Below are positions 34,681 through 46,400 of a DNA stretch of 64,000 nt, piece by piece (the first letter of the stretch is position 1; every line of letters begins with the position of its first letter). Made by a program: the position numbers and the translations under genes. The DNA comes from Blastomussa wellsi (lineage: Eukaryota; Cnidaria; Anthozoa; Scleractinia; Plerogyridae). The notes under the pieces were generated by a model. That model was given only the letters and a program-made list of their open reading frames with translations, was not told the DNA's origin and searched no databases. Where the stretch lies: positions 6,984,229 through 7,048,228 of the forward strand of contig OX393563.1 of assembly GCA_947652115.1 (NCBI GenBank). The letters are read 5' to 3'.

Positions 34681-34834
34681 TATATGTTGTGGGAGAAAAA
34701 TCAAATAAACTACTAGGTCATCCCTACAAGCCTGTTTCGTGGTTGCCCACTCATCCCCTGATGAGTGGGCAACCACGAAACAGGCTTGTAGGGATGACCT
34801 AGTAGTTTATTTGATTTTTCTCCCACAACATATA
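34681..34834. repeat. Perfect palindrome, 75-bp arms, 4-base loop
   Basis: 34681-34755 is the exact reverse complement of 34760-34834 in all 75 positions by eye; the loop is CCCT. Such palindromes are unstable in vivo and usually decay, so this one is recent. The right arm carries the hammerhead fold annotated separately. Confidence 0.95.
34751..34797 (+). ncRNA. Type I hammerhead ribozyme (complete canonical core)
   Basis: Reading in order: TCATCCC (34751-34757, helix I 5' strand); CTGATGA (34758-34764, invariant core); GTGG-GCAA-CCAC (34765-34776, helix II capped by a GNRA tetraloop); GAAA (34777-34780, invariant); CA-GGCT-TG (34781-34788, helix III with four-base loop); TA (34789-34790, cleavage dinucleotide, with T pairing to the last A of GAAA); GGGATGA (34791-34797, helix I 3' strand, seven perfect pairs). 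Cleavage is predicted between 34790 and 34791. Every invariant position is met. Hammerheads of this type occur in Penelope-like elements and retrozymes. The minus strand lacks the core (GGGGATGA instead of CTGATGA), so only plus-strand RNA would cleave. Confidence 0.8.
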
Positions 34835-34927
34835 CGTAATAAATATATTTGTATTTTGTCATTCCAGTTTGGGACCAGTTTCACAACGCATGGATTTAAC
34901 AAAATTTAAAAGTTCCTTCAATCTTAC

Positions 34928-34990
34928 CTTGTGGAGTAGTTTTCAACTGGAGTGGTAATCGCTGCGTTGACCTTCCTCTCAATGAAACAC
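34928..34990 (-). other. Candidate 5' UTR exon of SOUL gene A
   Basis: On the minus strand, ...CTCCACAAG|GTAAGATTG is a strong splice donor (exon end 34928). It lies 1.4 kb upstream of the acceptor that directly precedes the gene A ATG, and it has no competing ORF. It would leave translation to start in the next exon. The 5' boundary is unknown. Confidence 0.35.
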
Positions 34991-36299
34991 TGCGCTGTCA
35001 GTCCAAGGGTGATAGTAGTTTGTTTCGCAATGTTCAAATCTTTTTCATGTGGCAAAAAACGTGACTGAGTTCTCCGTGACTATCTCGCACGTGTTAACCC
35101 CATCAAAAAACAAATGGTCTCAAATGCGCCCAACCACACTAAATTAAATTTAACAATTTTTTTTCCGTAAATAGTTGTTTTCTTAAAGAACCTTTTAAAA
35201 CAAATGGCTCATTTCGTATTTCAGCTGTTTGCCCCTTTGAATACAAATTTTTCGAGAAAGGTTGTCGGAATAAAGCACCAAAGTACCCGCGACAAGCCAG
35301 AAAGGTACCTAAATGGGAAAGACAATTTCCTTCAAACTGACTTGCCTCTTGTCACTGTTAAATCTGGGTTATTGACCTAAAGCAATCTGAAACGATTCAG
35401 CAAGCTCTATTGAGTTTTTAAAAAGATCCCACAGTTTATGCCTTAATCAATAGTAGATGAAATATGTATAGTAGCGTTATTGCGGAGCAGCTACTTGGCA
35501 GATTTTTAATATAAAAAATGAAAAATGCTAGTACATCAATACAGTTTCTTTTAGACTAAGTATACATAAATGTTTTGGAAATAAAGCAGCAAACGGCAGA
35601 AACCCCAACTACCTTTGTCCTAACTTTGTGCACGTTATTGTCTTCCGATCCCTAAGCTGTAGTTGTTGTGTCGGATTTACTCGCGATACGCAGGTTGGGA
35701 TTAGAATGGCCCACTGATAGGCTTTGCGCCATAATAGCTCTTCCTGTAACCCGCAATATCATCCTCAGCATTTTGCACATTATGCTGTTGCTTCTCATTA
35801 AAATGCTTCACCTTAAAGCTCCATTTTACTCACTATAAGGCCATCCCTTTTTTATCCGACACAAATTTTCGCGTTTTCAACGACCAAAAAGTTATGAGGA
35901 AGGTAATTTGACTCAGTCAAACATTTTTTCACTTTTAATCTAAACTATAGATGGAAATTGTTTTTAATTCCCATACAGATTTTCAGTTTTAACTTTAAAC
36001 GACATAGATAAGGTGCCAGTTTCCCAAAAGACAGGCTTTCCACCCGCGTGGAAGGAAAAAACATAAACTCTTTACTCGTTGCTGCCCCTGCCATTCGATT
36101 GTTTTTGCAATTGCTTTTATGGTTCTTTTTTTTTCTTTTCCGACCGACCGATCGATCCAAAATCAGGAAAAGCATTCAACGATAAACGAGAGAAAAGGGA
36201 TGGCCTAATGCTCAGTCTGTTATAAAGTAATTCTCATTATACAGATTTCTAACAGATTTTTAACAGGGCGTTAGCACTGACAAAAAGTTCAAAAGGTAT

Positions 36300-36600
36300 A
36301 TAGCAGCTTTCAATTGAGTGTCGAAAGTAATTAGCAAATTGCTTTGGCTTTACCTTACTACGGTCCGTGATTGCTTTAAAAATCTCGCGCCACTATTTCA
36401 ACCGATCAGGAGTAAAACCAAAACCAATCGTGACTCGCACGAGAACGTTTTCCCGCGCTTTGTGTCGGCTACGTGTAATTACTTTGAGTTTTGATCGCTG
36501 GATTGTCTCCGTCCTTTGTGATTGGCCAAAAGTGATTACTTTGAGCCGACCCAAAGCGCGGGAAAACGTCCGCGCGCGACTTCTCCTCAGTTTCCACTCG
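36300..36600 (-). repeat. Dispersed repeat family, inverted copy 3 (see 18505-18725)
   Basis: Carries AATCTCGCGCCACTATTTC, GATCAGGAGTAAAACCAAAA, CACGAGAACGTTTTCCCGCG, GTCGGCTACGTGTAA and GTCCTTTGTGATTGGCC, the complement of blocks in the other two copies. Its end overlaps a second GCGGGAAAACG motif at about 36555. Confidence 0.65.
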
Positions 36601-37449
36601 GCTGTGTTTGGTTGGAATTTAACGTTTTTTGGATTTTAAGTTCAATTCAGGCTCAATTTTCTCTTTAAAATAAGTTTTGATGTTCTTTAACTCTGAAAAA
36701 AAAATGATTTGCAGGAAAATGCCACTAAAATACTCGAATAATACTTTTGTTTAAAATGCTCTTGCCTCACTAATTAATAAATGCTCGAAAAATGCTAGCA
36801 CAATGTACAAAAGCCCAATCATTCCTTCCGTTTGAACTGGCTTCCAGTTCTATCGAGATTCTTCTCTTGCGTCACATATCGATTGATGCATACATGAAAA
36901 TAGAGCGCTGTGAAAAGTCTACTACCGATACTACCATATGCAAAAGATGCAAATAAAATCTGGTCACTGTGATGAATTTCATTTCGTTCATGTATCACTG
37001 AGCCACACAAACAGCATTTTTTTTAAAAATTCCCGGTTTCAAATTTATTTTTTTCATGCATTCCTTCGAGACTACTTAATGTAGTGTTAGCCTTCAACCG
37101 TATTGCCTTGTTCCCATCGGTATCCCCAATGTTCCCCGCCCACCGATGTCCCCAATACCCTACCGGAGAGCCCTGTGTCCCGGAGGTCGAAATTTTAACA
37201 GTCAGTAAGAACTTCAGTAAATATTTTAATTGAAAGAAAGCAACTACAAATATATATAAGTGAAATCGTATCGCACTGAATCATGCAAATAACACGAATG
37301 GAACCTGCAGCCTGCTCATTATACTATTTATGGTGTCCATAGTGACACAGCAGTCAGTCTATACATGGTTATACTGTTTACACGAGTCTGATGACCATTA
37401 CATGCAAACAAAAGTGGTTTCAATGAAGTTTCGCGCGTACGTTTCTGAT

Positions 37450-39009
37450 TTACAAGCTATTGATTTCCAAAGCTTTTCCTAGTGAAACGTTTTTGTTTTT
37501 AAGCAGAGCCGGGCTTTGTGTTTTACTAACGAGCCAGATTTCATTGTGTCGGTTAAAAAACTTCATGGGACTGTCATACCCCGCAGAATACATCATATCG
37601 GTACGGAAGTCATTACCGCGCCCATCTCTCTTCAGTGCTTCCACCAGAGCCTTGTAGTGTTTCTTTACTTTCTCCATGTCAGAGAAGCCTCCATACTCGC
37701 TGACATAGGCGCAAAACGGCTTGACGATAGTCAGGTGGACATTATCCGCGGACGGAGCTGGAGCATCCTTCTGATGCTTGAACGGGATGAAGAAACTCAT
37801 GGTGTAGTTGTTTTTGCAGAACGATTCAGATTTTTCGTCCTGCAGCTGGAGTTGCTTTGTCACTGGCACTGTCATCTTTATCTTCATTTTTTCTTCGTTA
37901 GCACCTTGGATGTATCTGAATAGCCGCCAGAAGCCGGAGGATGAGCTCTCGCCTAGTAAAGGGATGAAGAAAATGCGTGATTTATGGTAACGTAAGCCGT
38001 GTCGTCATTAGCAATGTAGCAATGAATTGTTCATACAAACACTGTATTGAAGTATAACAGAGATAAAGTTGGATGTTATCCGGTCTTTTTATCAAAGCTT
38101 ATTTTCTTGTGTCACCAATAAGCGTTTCAATTATAATAGAGGGACAACCTCACTTCAGTGGCAGGGGGTAGGGGAAAAGGGAAGGAGGATGCGGGTTCTC
38201 AAAGATAAAAAATTGATGAAACTTAATTGGATTTTCCAGTGGGGTGGGGATTTAAGAAAAAAATCCCTTCCGTTGGGAAGGTTTATATATATTTTATGGA
38301 CCTTTCTTTACAATGAAAAATGTCAGTCAGCCAGTCAGTAAGTAAGTAGGTAAAGACTGTGCACTAAAATAGTATTAATGCGGCTTTCATACATTATATA
38401 TATACGCATATACCCAAATACAATAAAGTAAGACTCTTAAAACTATGGCTAAACTATTGACCATTTTCGCATTGCCCATAATACACCTTGTTTACCCCCC
38501 AAAATTTTGCATAACCTTTATTTCCCAATTCTCCTGGGTATTACAGTCGTCCCAAGAGAATCGGAAGACAATGGATGCAAAATATTGGGGGGGCGGGGGG
38601 GGTAAACAAGGTGTATTATGGGCAATGCGAAAATGGTCAATTAGATAAAATAAACTGGCAAAAATATAAAAAATAAATCTAATGGATAAAAAAGTCAGTA
38701 AAAAGAAGTGTAAGGTGCACCTATATTACAACATAAAATGATTTAAAAGCTGCTGGTGCATAAAAATGCTCTTCTAAGAGATTTTCGACCTAGAAAAGAG
38801 AGCATTGGGCAACCATTCAAAGGGTTACTAGGACACCTGTTATTTTTACCCCCTCCCCCTTAGGATTTCATTAATTCCTTACCTGTAACAGTCGTGGTAA
38901 CCCAGCGATACGGCTCAGAATAACATCGCAATGTGTAGTCCGTCGCATTCAGCTTCAATTTATAGAAATCTGGGCAGTCGTACGAGCTACAGAACGCTGG
39001 AGGCGAGTT
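37450..39009 (-). pseudogene. Second SOUL domain of the tandem locus, cut off by an in-frame TAG
   Basis: Two segments: 39009-38883 (the part of the exon after the TAG: AFCSSYDCPDFYKLKLNATD, LRCYSEPYRWVTTTV, donor TTACAG|GTAAGG) and 37952-37450 (acceptor CTTTACTAG|GCGAG; GFWRLFRYIQG, MKIKMTVPVTKQ, MSFFIPFKHQKD, SAGYDSPMKFFNRHNEIW, stop at 37450-37452). Together they encode a full SOUL domain in frame with the upstream one, but the stop at 39012-39010 separates them. No signal peptide or start codon of its own is visible. So it is either a dead half of a two-domain gene, a separate gene with an unseen 5' exon, or reached by a spliced or edited message. The 37952-37450 exon is almost identical to the matching exon of the upstream domain. 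Confidence 0.7.
38455..38641. mobile_element. MITE with ~45-bp inverted ends, in an intron of the tandem SOUL locus
   Basis: ATTGACCATTTTCGCATTGC...CACCTTGTTTACCCCCC at the left is repeated inverted at the right (GGGGGGTAAACAAGGTG...CGAAAATGGTCAAT). It is absent from the paralogous intron, so it inserted after the duplication. Confidence 0.85.
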
Positions 39010-41735
39010 CTAAGCAGATGCTTCAACATAGGATTTAAGAAAGGGAAGTTTGGATACGACTTTTTCTGCGATGGAATGAAAATCAATCTTTGGAAGCTTG
39101 CCAAAAACCCCGCCAAGGTTTGTAAATTTCTCTTCAATCTTCACTGGAACTGCGTTTTCGTTTTTGAGAAGAGAGGGGATTTGCTTTTTACTAACGAGCC
39201 AGATTTCGTTGTGTCGGTTGTAAAGCTGCCTTGGGTCGTTATACCCGGCAGAATAAATCATATCGGTACGGAAGTCATTACCGCGCCCATCTCTCTTCAG
39301 CGCTTCCACCAGAGCCTTGTAGTGTTTCCTGACCTTCTCCATGTCAGAGAAGCCTCCATACTCGCTGACATAGGCGCAAAACGGCTTGACGATAGTCAGG
39401 TGGACATTATCCGCGGACGGAGCTGGAGCATCCTTCTGATGCTTGAACGGGATGAAGAAACTCATGGTGAAGTTGTTTTTGCAGAACGATTCAGATTTTT
39501 CGTCCTGCAGCTGGAGTTGCTTTGTCACTGGCACTGTCATCTTTATCTTCATTTTTTCTTTGTTAGAACCTTGGATGTATCTGAATAGCCGCCAGAAGGC
39601 AGTTCGGCCGGTTTCTTCTGAGCTCTCGCCTAGTAAAGGGATGAAGAAAATGCACGATTCTGGTTTTGGTCGGTTTTCAGTAGTAATGTTATTAATATGT
39701 GACCGGCGTATAATTACCGTATCAAGGCCTATTTTGCAGTACCTTAGATAATTTCAAGCAGTTTTCTAGCCAATTCTGATATTTTTCTCCAGAGAAAGTA
39801 GGCTACGTGTTGCCTTATCCGACCCCCACCCCTCCCCAGAGATTCCAACCTCATTAGATGGAAAATGGAGTAATATTTTTGCGCCGTGGGCGGTGTTCAG
39901 GTATTGCGACAGGGACATGCTCCCCTGGGAAATTGCACAAATTCAGGTTCTCCAACAGTGTCATTTTCCTCATTTTGGCATCATTTCAATTCAATTCAAT
40001 TTAATTCAGTTATTCTATAAGGTCTGACTTTACTCTTACATTATACCACATGCACACATATGTAACATGTTTTACAGATCCCCAAAAATATCAAAGATAA
40101 ACATTTTGTTCTGGTTTTCAGATTTTTTTAACTAAATCAGGAGATTCCTGAGGAAGAAAAACGGGAGGCAGGGTACAGGAACACGTGGGCTACAGGAAAG
40201 GGACCAAAGTTTCATCAATATATTCCTTACCTGTAACAGCAGTGGAAACCCAGCGATACGACTCAGAATAACACCGCAATGTATAGTTTTTCGCGTCCAG
40301 CTTCATTTCATAGAAATCTGGGCAGTCATAGTTCCCACAGAACGCTGGGTGCGATGTTTTAGATGGTTCAACATAGGACGTAAGAGACTGAGCTTTCGAT
40401 TTGAGAAATGGAAACTTCGAAGTGATTTTTTCTGCGACGGAAGGAATATCAGTCCACTTGTAACGGCGTTTTCCAGATAACTTGCCACGGTTTCGAAATC
40501 TGGCGTCTGTAGAGACCAGGAGAACCACAAGAAGTGACAAAACCAGCTTCATCTGCAACGAAATAATATAAAATTAAAATGAAAAATCCATCTGAAAAAG
40601 TAGATTTAGGGGCGGATCCAGTATTTTTCTTTGGAGAGGGTACACTAAGGAATGACGTAATTGATGCGTAAACAGAAGATTAGTTATATTATAAAGCCAC
40701 AGGAAATCTCAGGGGTGGAGGATGCGCACCCCCTACACCCTCCCCCTAGATCCATCCCTGAGATTTATTAAATTAACTAGTCTTCAACTGTAGACTACGA
40801 GCAGTTCGTGGAGCGCAAAGGGAAAAAAATGGCCGCGCGAATTAAGACGCGCGGACGCGGGCGTCTACCAGGTTTCGCGCAGCCATTTTCTCGGTTTGTG
40901 TTCGACGGACTAAGGTAAAAAGGGACTGCTCGTAGTCTACTACAACTGGGGAACGAGGTGAAAAGTTGTTTTCTAACTCCTTCTTTCAACCCGCACTGCA
41001 TGACGGGCAAACCATTGACAAGGGAACTAGACTTCTAACTTATTGTATGACAGATGATGATGCAGATGGTTATAACAGATATTTAGGAAGTATGCTTCGC
41101 GAAATTTAAGATTCGAGAGTAGGCTTGAGATATTATAAAGGTCTATAAAGTATAGGAAATTATGTTCGAAATCGCCTCTCAAAATATAAGTTGCTTCTCG
41201 TCAGTTTGATTACGTAACCGAAGATTTTCGCTATACAGATACAATTTCTTTTGGTATTCAGTAATATTTTGGCTTTTATCAGACGCATACACTATTTTTA
41301 CGGATAATAACCTTGTAGAACAGGTTTTCAAAAAACTTTTCTTTATTGTTAGGCAATGTATTAGTCTCCTTCGCAGCCGTTATAAGGGTCGTCACGCACG
41401 AGCGTTGTCGGCCTTTATACGGTGTTTCTATTACCTAAAAAGACAAAGGAATAAAAGCAAACTGACGAGCACAAAATTACCGAACCAAACCGATATTACA
41501 ACATTTCATGTTTTTGAGGAGCGACAGTCCCTTGTCACTCCACAAGAGCCTGACTTGATGTTTTAGTGTTCGTTATGGATTACGTAACCGTATTACGCAT
41601 TCAACGACAAATGAAATCAGCTCGGCACACTTCGGTTGAAATCAGCACGGCGGCCGATCAGAGTATTTCTCCAGTAAAAGCTATAAGCGCTTCACTAAAG
41701 CAAAACTAATCATTCGTACTCACCTTTATAGACAT
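39010..41735 (-). CDS. Secreted SOUL/HEBP2-like protein B (317 aa to the TAG)
   Basis: Three exons: 41735-41724 (ATG TCT ATA AAG, donor AAG|GTGAGT), 40552-40231, and 39629-39010 (stop TAG at 39012-39010). Phases join to 318 codons. The second exon begins with its own ATG, so MSIK is a four-residue extension in frame; either start works. Then comes a signal peptide (MKLVLSLLVVLLVSTDA), a basic pro-like region with KWTDIPSVAEKITSKFPFLK, and the SOUL domain: HPAFCGNYDCPDFY, YRWVSTAV, FWRLFRYIQG, FFIPFKHQKD, MIYSAGYNDPRQLYNRHNEIW. After the domain a second copy of the pro-like motif appears (KIDFHSIAEKVVSKLPFLKS) just before the stop, showing that the gene once ran into a second domain. Heme or porphyrin binding is inferred from family. 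Confidence 0.82.
40790..40940. mobile_element. MITE with ends GTAGACTACGAGCAGT
   Basis: The left end GTAGACTACGAGCAGTTC is matched inverted by GGACTGCTCGTAGTCTAC at the right. The interior is GC-rich. It lies in intron 1 of SOUL gene B. Confidence 0.75.
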
Positions 41736-41808
41736 GTTGTGTTCGCCTCTTTCTCCTCTGACTCTCTTGCAAAAAGACTGAACTGCACAAACAACCACCG
41801 GCCAGGGC

Positions 41809-41814
41809 TTTATA
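41809..41814 (-). promoter_or_regulatory. TATA box of SOUL gene B
   Basis: The minus strand reads CCTTATAAAGCC, a consensus TATAAA, 75-80 bases upstream of the ATG at 41735. It implies a leader of about 45-50 bases. Confidence 0.6.
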
Positions 41815-43330
41815 AGGAAATGTCATGTGACACTAGCGTGGGATCAGCTCGTGGACTTGAAGGCAAATGCCTCTTGAATTGTTTCTTGAATTTCCTTGTG
41901 TTTCAGATCACATAACATAAATAAAACGTGCACGTGCGGAAACAATGGGCCTTTTAAGTCAGTGATAGCCCCGGTGGGTACTCTCTGAAAATTTGGGCGG
42001 AGGAGCTGGAGGTGTTCGACAGACTTTTATCACCCCTCACCCTGGAAATTACACCTCAGTGGCCCAAACTAATTGATACCCTATTTCAGAATAGATTGCA
42101 CTCGACCGTTTAAAATTGCGCTTCTACAGGGCCAAAGGGATGTCAATACACACGATGATAGTTTCCTCTACTACTGAGCGGAGTGCACAAGCCATATTTT
42201 ACTTAGCCCATTTGACGGGGGCTGTCAACTCTAAGCAGACCCTAAGGTCTGTTTCGGGAGAAAAACAAAACCCTTCCGAGCTCGAGAATCTGACGATTTT
42301 GCCGGGAATCGTAAAACTCGAGAAACTTTCGAGGTAACATATAGAAATGTAGTTAAAATTTAGGGAATTTTAAGATTTTTTAGAGAATGTCTCCATAAAA
42401 TTCAGGACGATATTCCAAATTTTAGAGACGACGTTTATTTACACATAGCAGTGACATTTAGAGTTGTCACCCCATCATTTGGACACACCGTACTGAATTA
42501 AGCTCATATCCGGGAGAACACCCCCTCCCCTACCCCCCGGGGCGATAGCGCAGCCAGCTACAAGCTAAAGTCATGCAAGGAATAGAATGAACCTTTAGAA
42601 GTCTACTTGACAGATACTTGGATGCTCACATGCTCAAGGATCCTCAAGAAATTAAATATAATGTGATCAGTCGAGGTCATCTGGTCGTGAATTCGAGTAA
42701 AACACTCGCACACAACATCAATCAATCAACATCAATCCTGGAGTCAATACCTCGTCAATTCATTCAAAGGCACGGATCACAGGGAAAATCACATGAAACC
42801 TTCAGCTGCACGTTTCGTTTCACGTTATTGGTTTGAAATTACGTAATTTGATGACTTGGCAACTTTACCAATTATGCAACTTATATTACTGTCCGGGCTG
42901 ACTACAGTCAGTTATGTTTGCACTGAAAGAGAATTTATTACGCAATTGATTTCAGCGGAAGTATGGTACTCCATTATCCACACCATTCGCCGGCGGGCAA
43001 TCATGTCTAGTCTTGCAATATTTCCCTCTCCTTCCTATCTGTAATAATTAAATTCATTATGCATTGTTTTTCAAATGCGCATTACAATGCTTAAAAAGTT
43101 GGGGAGTAAAAAGTGAGATTTTTATCAGGGTTTTCAAAGACGATCCGATTATCTCCGAAGTCGTCCGAAGATTCCAGAGGTAGTTCCCAACATTTCCGGG
43201 TCGATTTCCGATTTTACATGCGAACACATTTTTGGCTACCATAAAAAAATATCAAAGCCAGGATCCATTCTATACATTTTATAGATTTCGTGCGACAACT
43301 GACTAATGCATCTTGTGATGCTGGCAAGCA
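41815..43330. other. Intergenic between divergent SOUL B and RPAP2 genes
   Basis: About 1.5 kb separating two oppositely transcribed promoters. It contains the dispersed repeat copy at 42215-42490 and otherwise nothing recognised. Confidence 0.5.
42215..42490 (+). repeat. Dispersed repeat, copy 2 (see 9030-9310)
   Basis: Ordered motif matches with 9030-9310, including TTCGGGAGAAAAACAAAA, GAGAATGTCTCCATAAAATTC and GAGTTGTCACCCC. Confidence 0.5.
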
Positions 43331-43448
43331 GTGGGTATAAAGTACGGTGGGGCTTGGCGTGACAATCCGTGAAGAGAGACTGGTATCGAATCGAGTAAGA
43401 AATGAGTTGACAGTGATAATCTGTCAGCGGTTTCAGTAGTTACACAAG

Positions 43449-46400
43449 ATGGCGGACGAAGACGACAGGAAGGAAGGGAATCTTTTTTGCACTATCAAGC
43501 CCAGGCAGAAGAAACAATCGGAAAAGAAAAGTACGAGGATTGTATTGTGAATGGATGCAGAGTGTTATACCTATATTTTTACGTGACTGATATTCGTTCC
43601 TTTTTCCTTCAAGAGGTTTCATCTCGGGCCAAAACCCCTGGACGTCGCGATCGTGAAGAAAAGGATGAGAAACAGAGGTGACAGAAGTTTATCTGACTTT
43701 ATGGACATTGGCCCATTCGATTCACTTTAGTCTTGTTTCTATTTAGTATGATTAAAGAGTGATTTCTTTTCCAGGTTAAAGGAGCTTGAAACCTCAATTC
43801 GTTCTCAAGTGGCTGCCGAAGAGCGAGCTCATAAAATAGTAGAAACACTTGTTCTTGAAGACGAAGTCACAAAAGACTTTCTTACTAGCGCAGTAAGTTA
43901 AGGGTAGGGGTTAGAAGCGTTGTTCCCCCATTATGACAAGCCAGAATGGATGAAAAACACACGTACTGTATGTGTGACAACTAAAAGAGTGCTAGCCTGC
44001 AGATGTCCACTCTGGTTAGCCTACAAGTCGTCAAATTAGCCCTAACAATGCTCACGTTAGCCTGATTAACCTCAGGCTAGCCTGTTTGCAGTTAGCTCTC
44101 AAGAATAATTTTGCCCAAGAACACAACACAGTGCCTGGCCAGTGTTTAAACTCAGACTGTTCAACCAGAGTCCAGTGTACTAAGCATTTGGGGGGTGGGG
44201 GTCAGTAAGAATTTTTTCTAGAAACCTGGTGGGCAGGATTTTTTTCGGGTAGTGTAGCAGCTATCCAAAACTACTTTTGTTTGTTATTGTAAGCAGCTTC
44301 TATTGTTTTCAAGACAAAGTCATTGTTTCAATTGTTGAGTCTTTTGTTTAGGGCTAGGGTATCAAACCAATCACATTATATGTTAGGAAAGCTGCTACAT
44401 CGCCCTTTTTTCCCGTTCCCAATGCTCTGCAGGATAATTGTTTTCCTTTTGTAACATTTTTTTCTTTCTTAGAGCTGTGCCAAAATTTTTTCCTCAATTT
44501 GTGCTGCATGCAATTTTTTTCTTCTGGCAAGTACTTACAGGATATTGTTTTCAAAATCACCCACCCTCCTCTTCCCCCTCTTCCCCCCCCCCCCTCAAAA
44601 GTTTAATGATTGGCCCCTTAGGCCTCTACACCTCTCCCATCAGTACCTTGAACAACTCGATATATCAACTGTCTTTTCTAATTTTAAACTCAACTTCCAG
44701 TCCAATTTCTGTTCTAATTTTTTTCTTTATTGTAGGGAAATTTCATCACTACTAGCCACTATAATGATGTTGTGGAAGAAAGAATGTTGTCAAAAAAATG
44801 TGGATACCCTTTGTGTAACAATGAAATGAACCAGGTAAGTTAGCCTTGTGCTCATGTAATGCAGGGCTCGAAATTAAAAAAATAATCAACCAGTTGCGAA
44901 AATTTAGTCACAAGTTGGAAAATTTTAGTCGCAAAATGCACTTAAATTAAGTATTTATGATCATAGTATTTAAAGATGGGTTTAAAAATGAGCAACAAAG
45001 CTATGCTTTTGTTGTTGCAACAACGCAAGCTTAACTTTTATTCCATTTCTGTTAAAATGATGCATGAAACGATCATGAATTGAATCATGTGTCGACATCT
45101 TAATCGATCACTGTACGGTACACTATTTAGTAGATTCTCGAATTTTTAGTCCCATTAAAAATAAATTACATAATGTAGCCAAGTTAAAAGAGGACCAAGT
45201 ACAAGAAAGGACACAATCTTTGACATATCTGATCTAATAAAATCAGCACGAGTATCTTTACCTTTTCGACACACGTACTTTACCTTTGCAGGCATTTTGT
45301 TAAGCTGTAGCTGTAGTTTTAAATTTGGGGTAGCATAATTGAGCAAAAGTAGTCAAATAGCATAATTATGAAATATTTGAATCTTTAGCAAGGACAAGCG
45401 TGAGATGAATGAAACTCGCAAACCCCAATGTTCGCCATGCTTGTTTTTTGTGAGTTGCTTCAGCAGACAGGAGTGCCCATGTGCGCCAGGGATACATATT
45501 TACAAAGAAATTGCTGTAATGGCATCTGATCGAGAGATAGGGTGAACCAAGCAGGTAGAAATGAGCAAATGAGCCTGAACATGATCAAATTACAACCTGA
45601 GGGCAATGATAATCAAACTGCCACTTGGAAATTGCATTAGGTCCTGGGGTTAAAGGAGCAGTGTCACGGCATTTGAAGTCATTTTCCCATTTACTTTCAA
45701 TTTGAAGGAAATCCAAAAGTAAGAGTTTTCTAATGCCGAAAAACACCAACGGGATAATAAAATGCTGAAATTATACAAGGATTGTTTCAAATGACAATGA
45801 TATAGACCGATTGCAAATGACAAACTTGAAAAAACTTGCCAGTTTTTTCAAGATGAGTTTCCGTGACGTAGCTCCTTTAAGTTATTCTAATGGAAATATA
45901 TGAACTCATGCAATGTTCTTTATATTACAGATTCCATCTCAAAAATATAAGATCTGTTTGAAAACAAATAGAGTTTATGATATCACAGAAAGAAAGGTAT
46001 GTTAATTAATCCTCTCAGAGTATTCTGATAGTAGTTATTTAAATTAATTAGTTGTTTCAATAACAAAAATTATATACAGTGTAGCATAACAATCTCTCCA
46101 CGGCTTGAGTTCTTTTCTTAATAAATGAATATTTTCTAATTTTATGTACTAAACATCATCACTTTTGTGAGTTGTACATGCAACTAGCATGTTCTTTGTA
46201 TTTAACAGTGCTTTTGCAGCAATCGTTGTTTCAAAGCCTCAAAATATCTTGAGTCACAAATTTCAGATTCTCCAGTGTGGAGCAGGATTGGAGAAAGGTA
46301 TCATGTAGATTTTTCTGTCATTTCCTGTCTGCTTCACAGTGTATATATGTTGTAGTTCAATTTTTGGTATTTTCCTTTGTTCTGGTGTATGGTAAAAGAA

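Noticed and set aside
37516..39588. Plus-strand ORFs of 135 and 170 aa across the SOUL exons
   Set aside because: They are antisense shadows of the SOUL coding exons and mirror their conservation.
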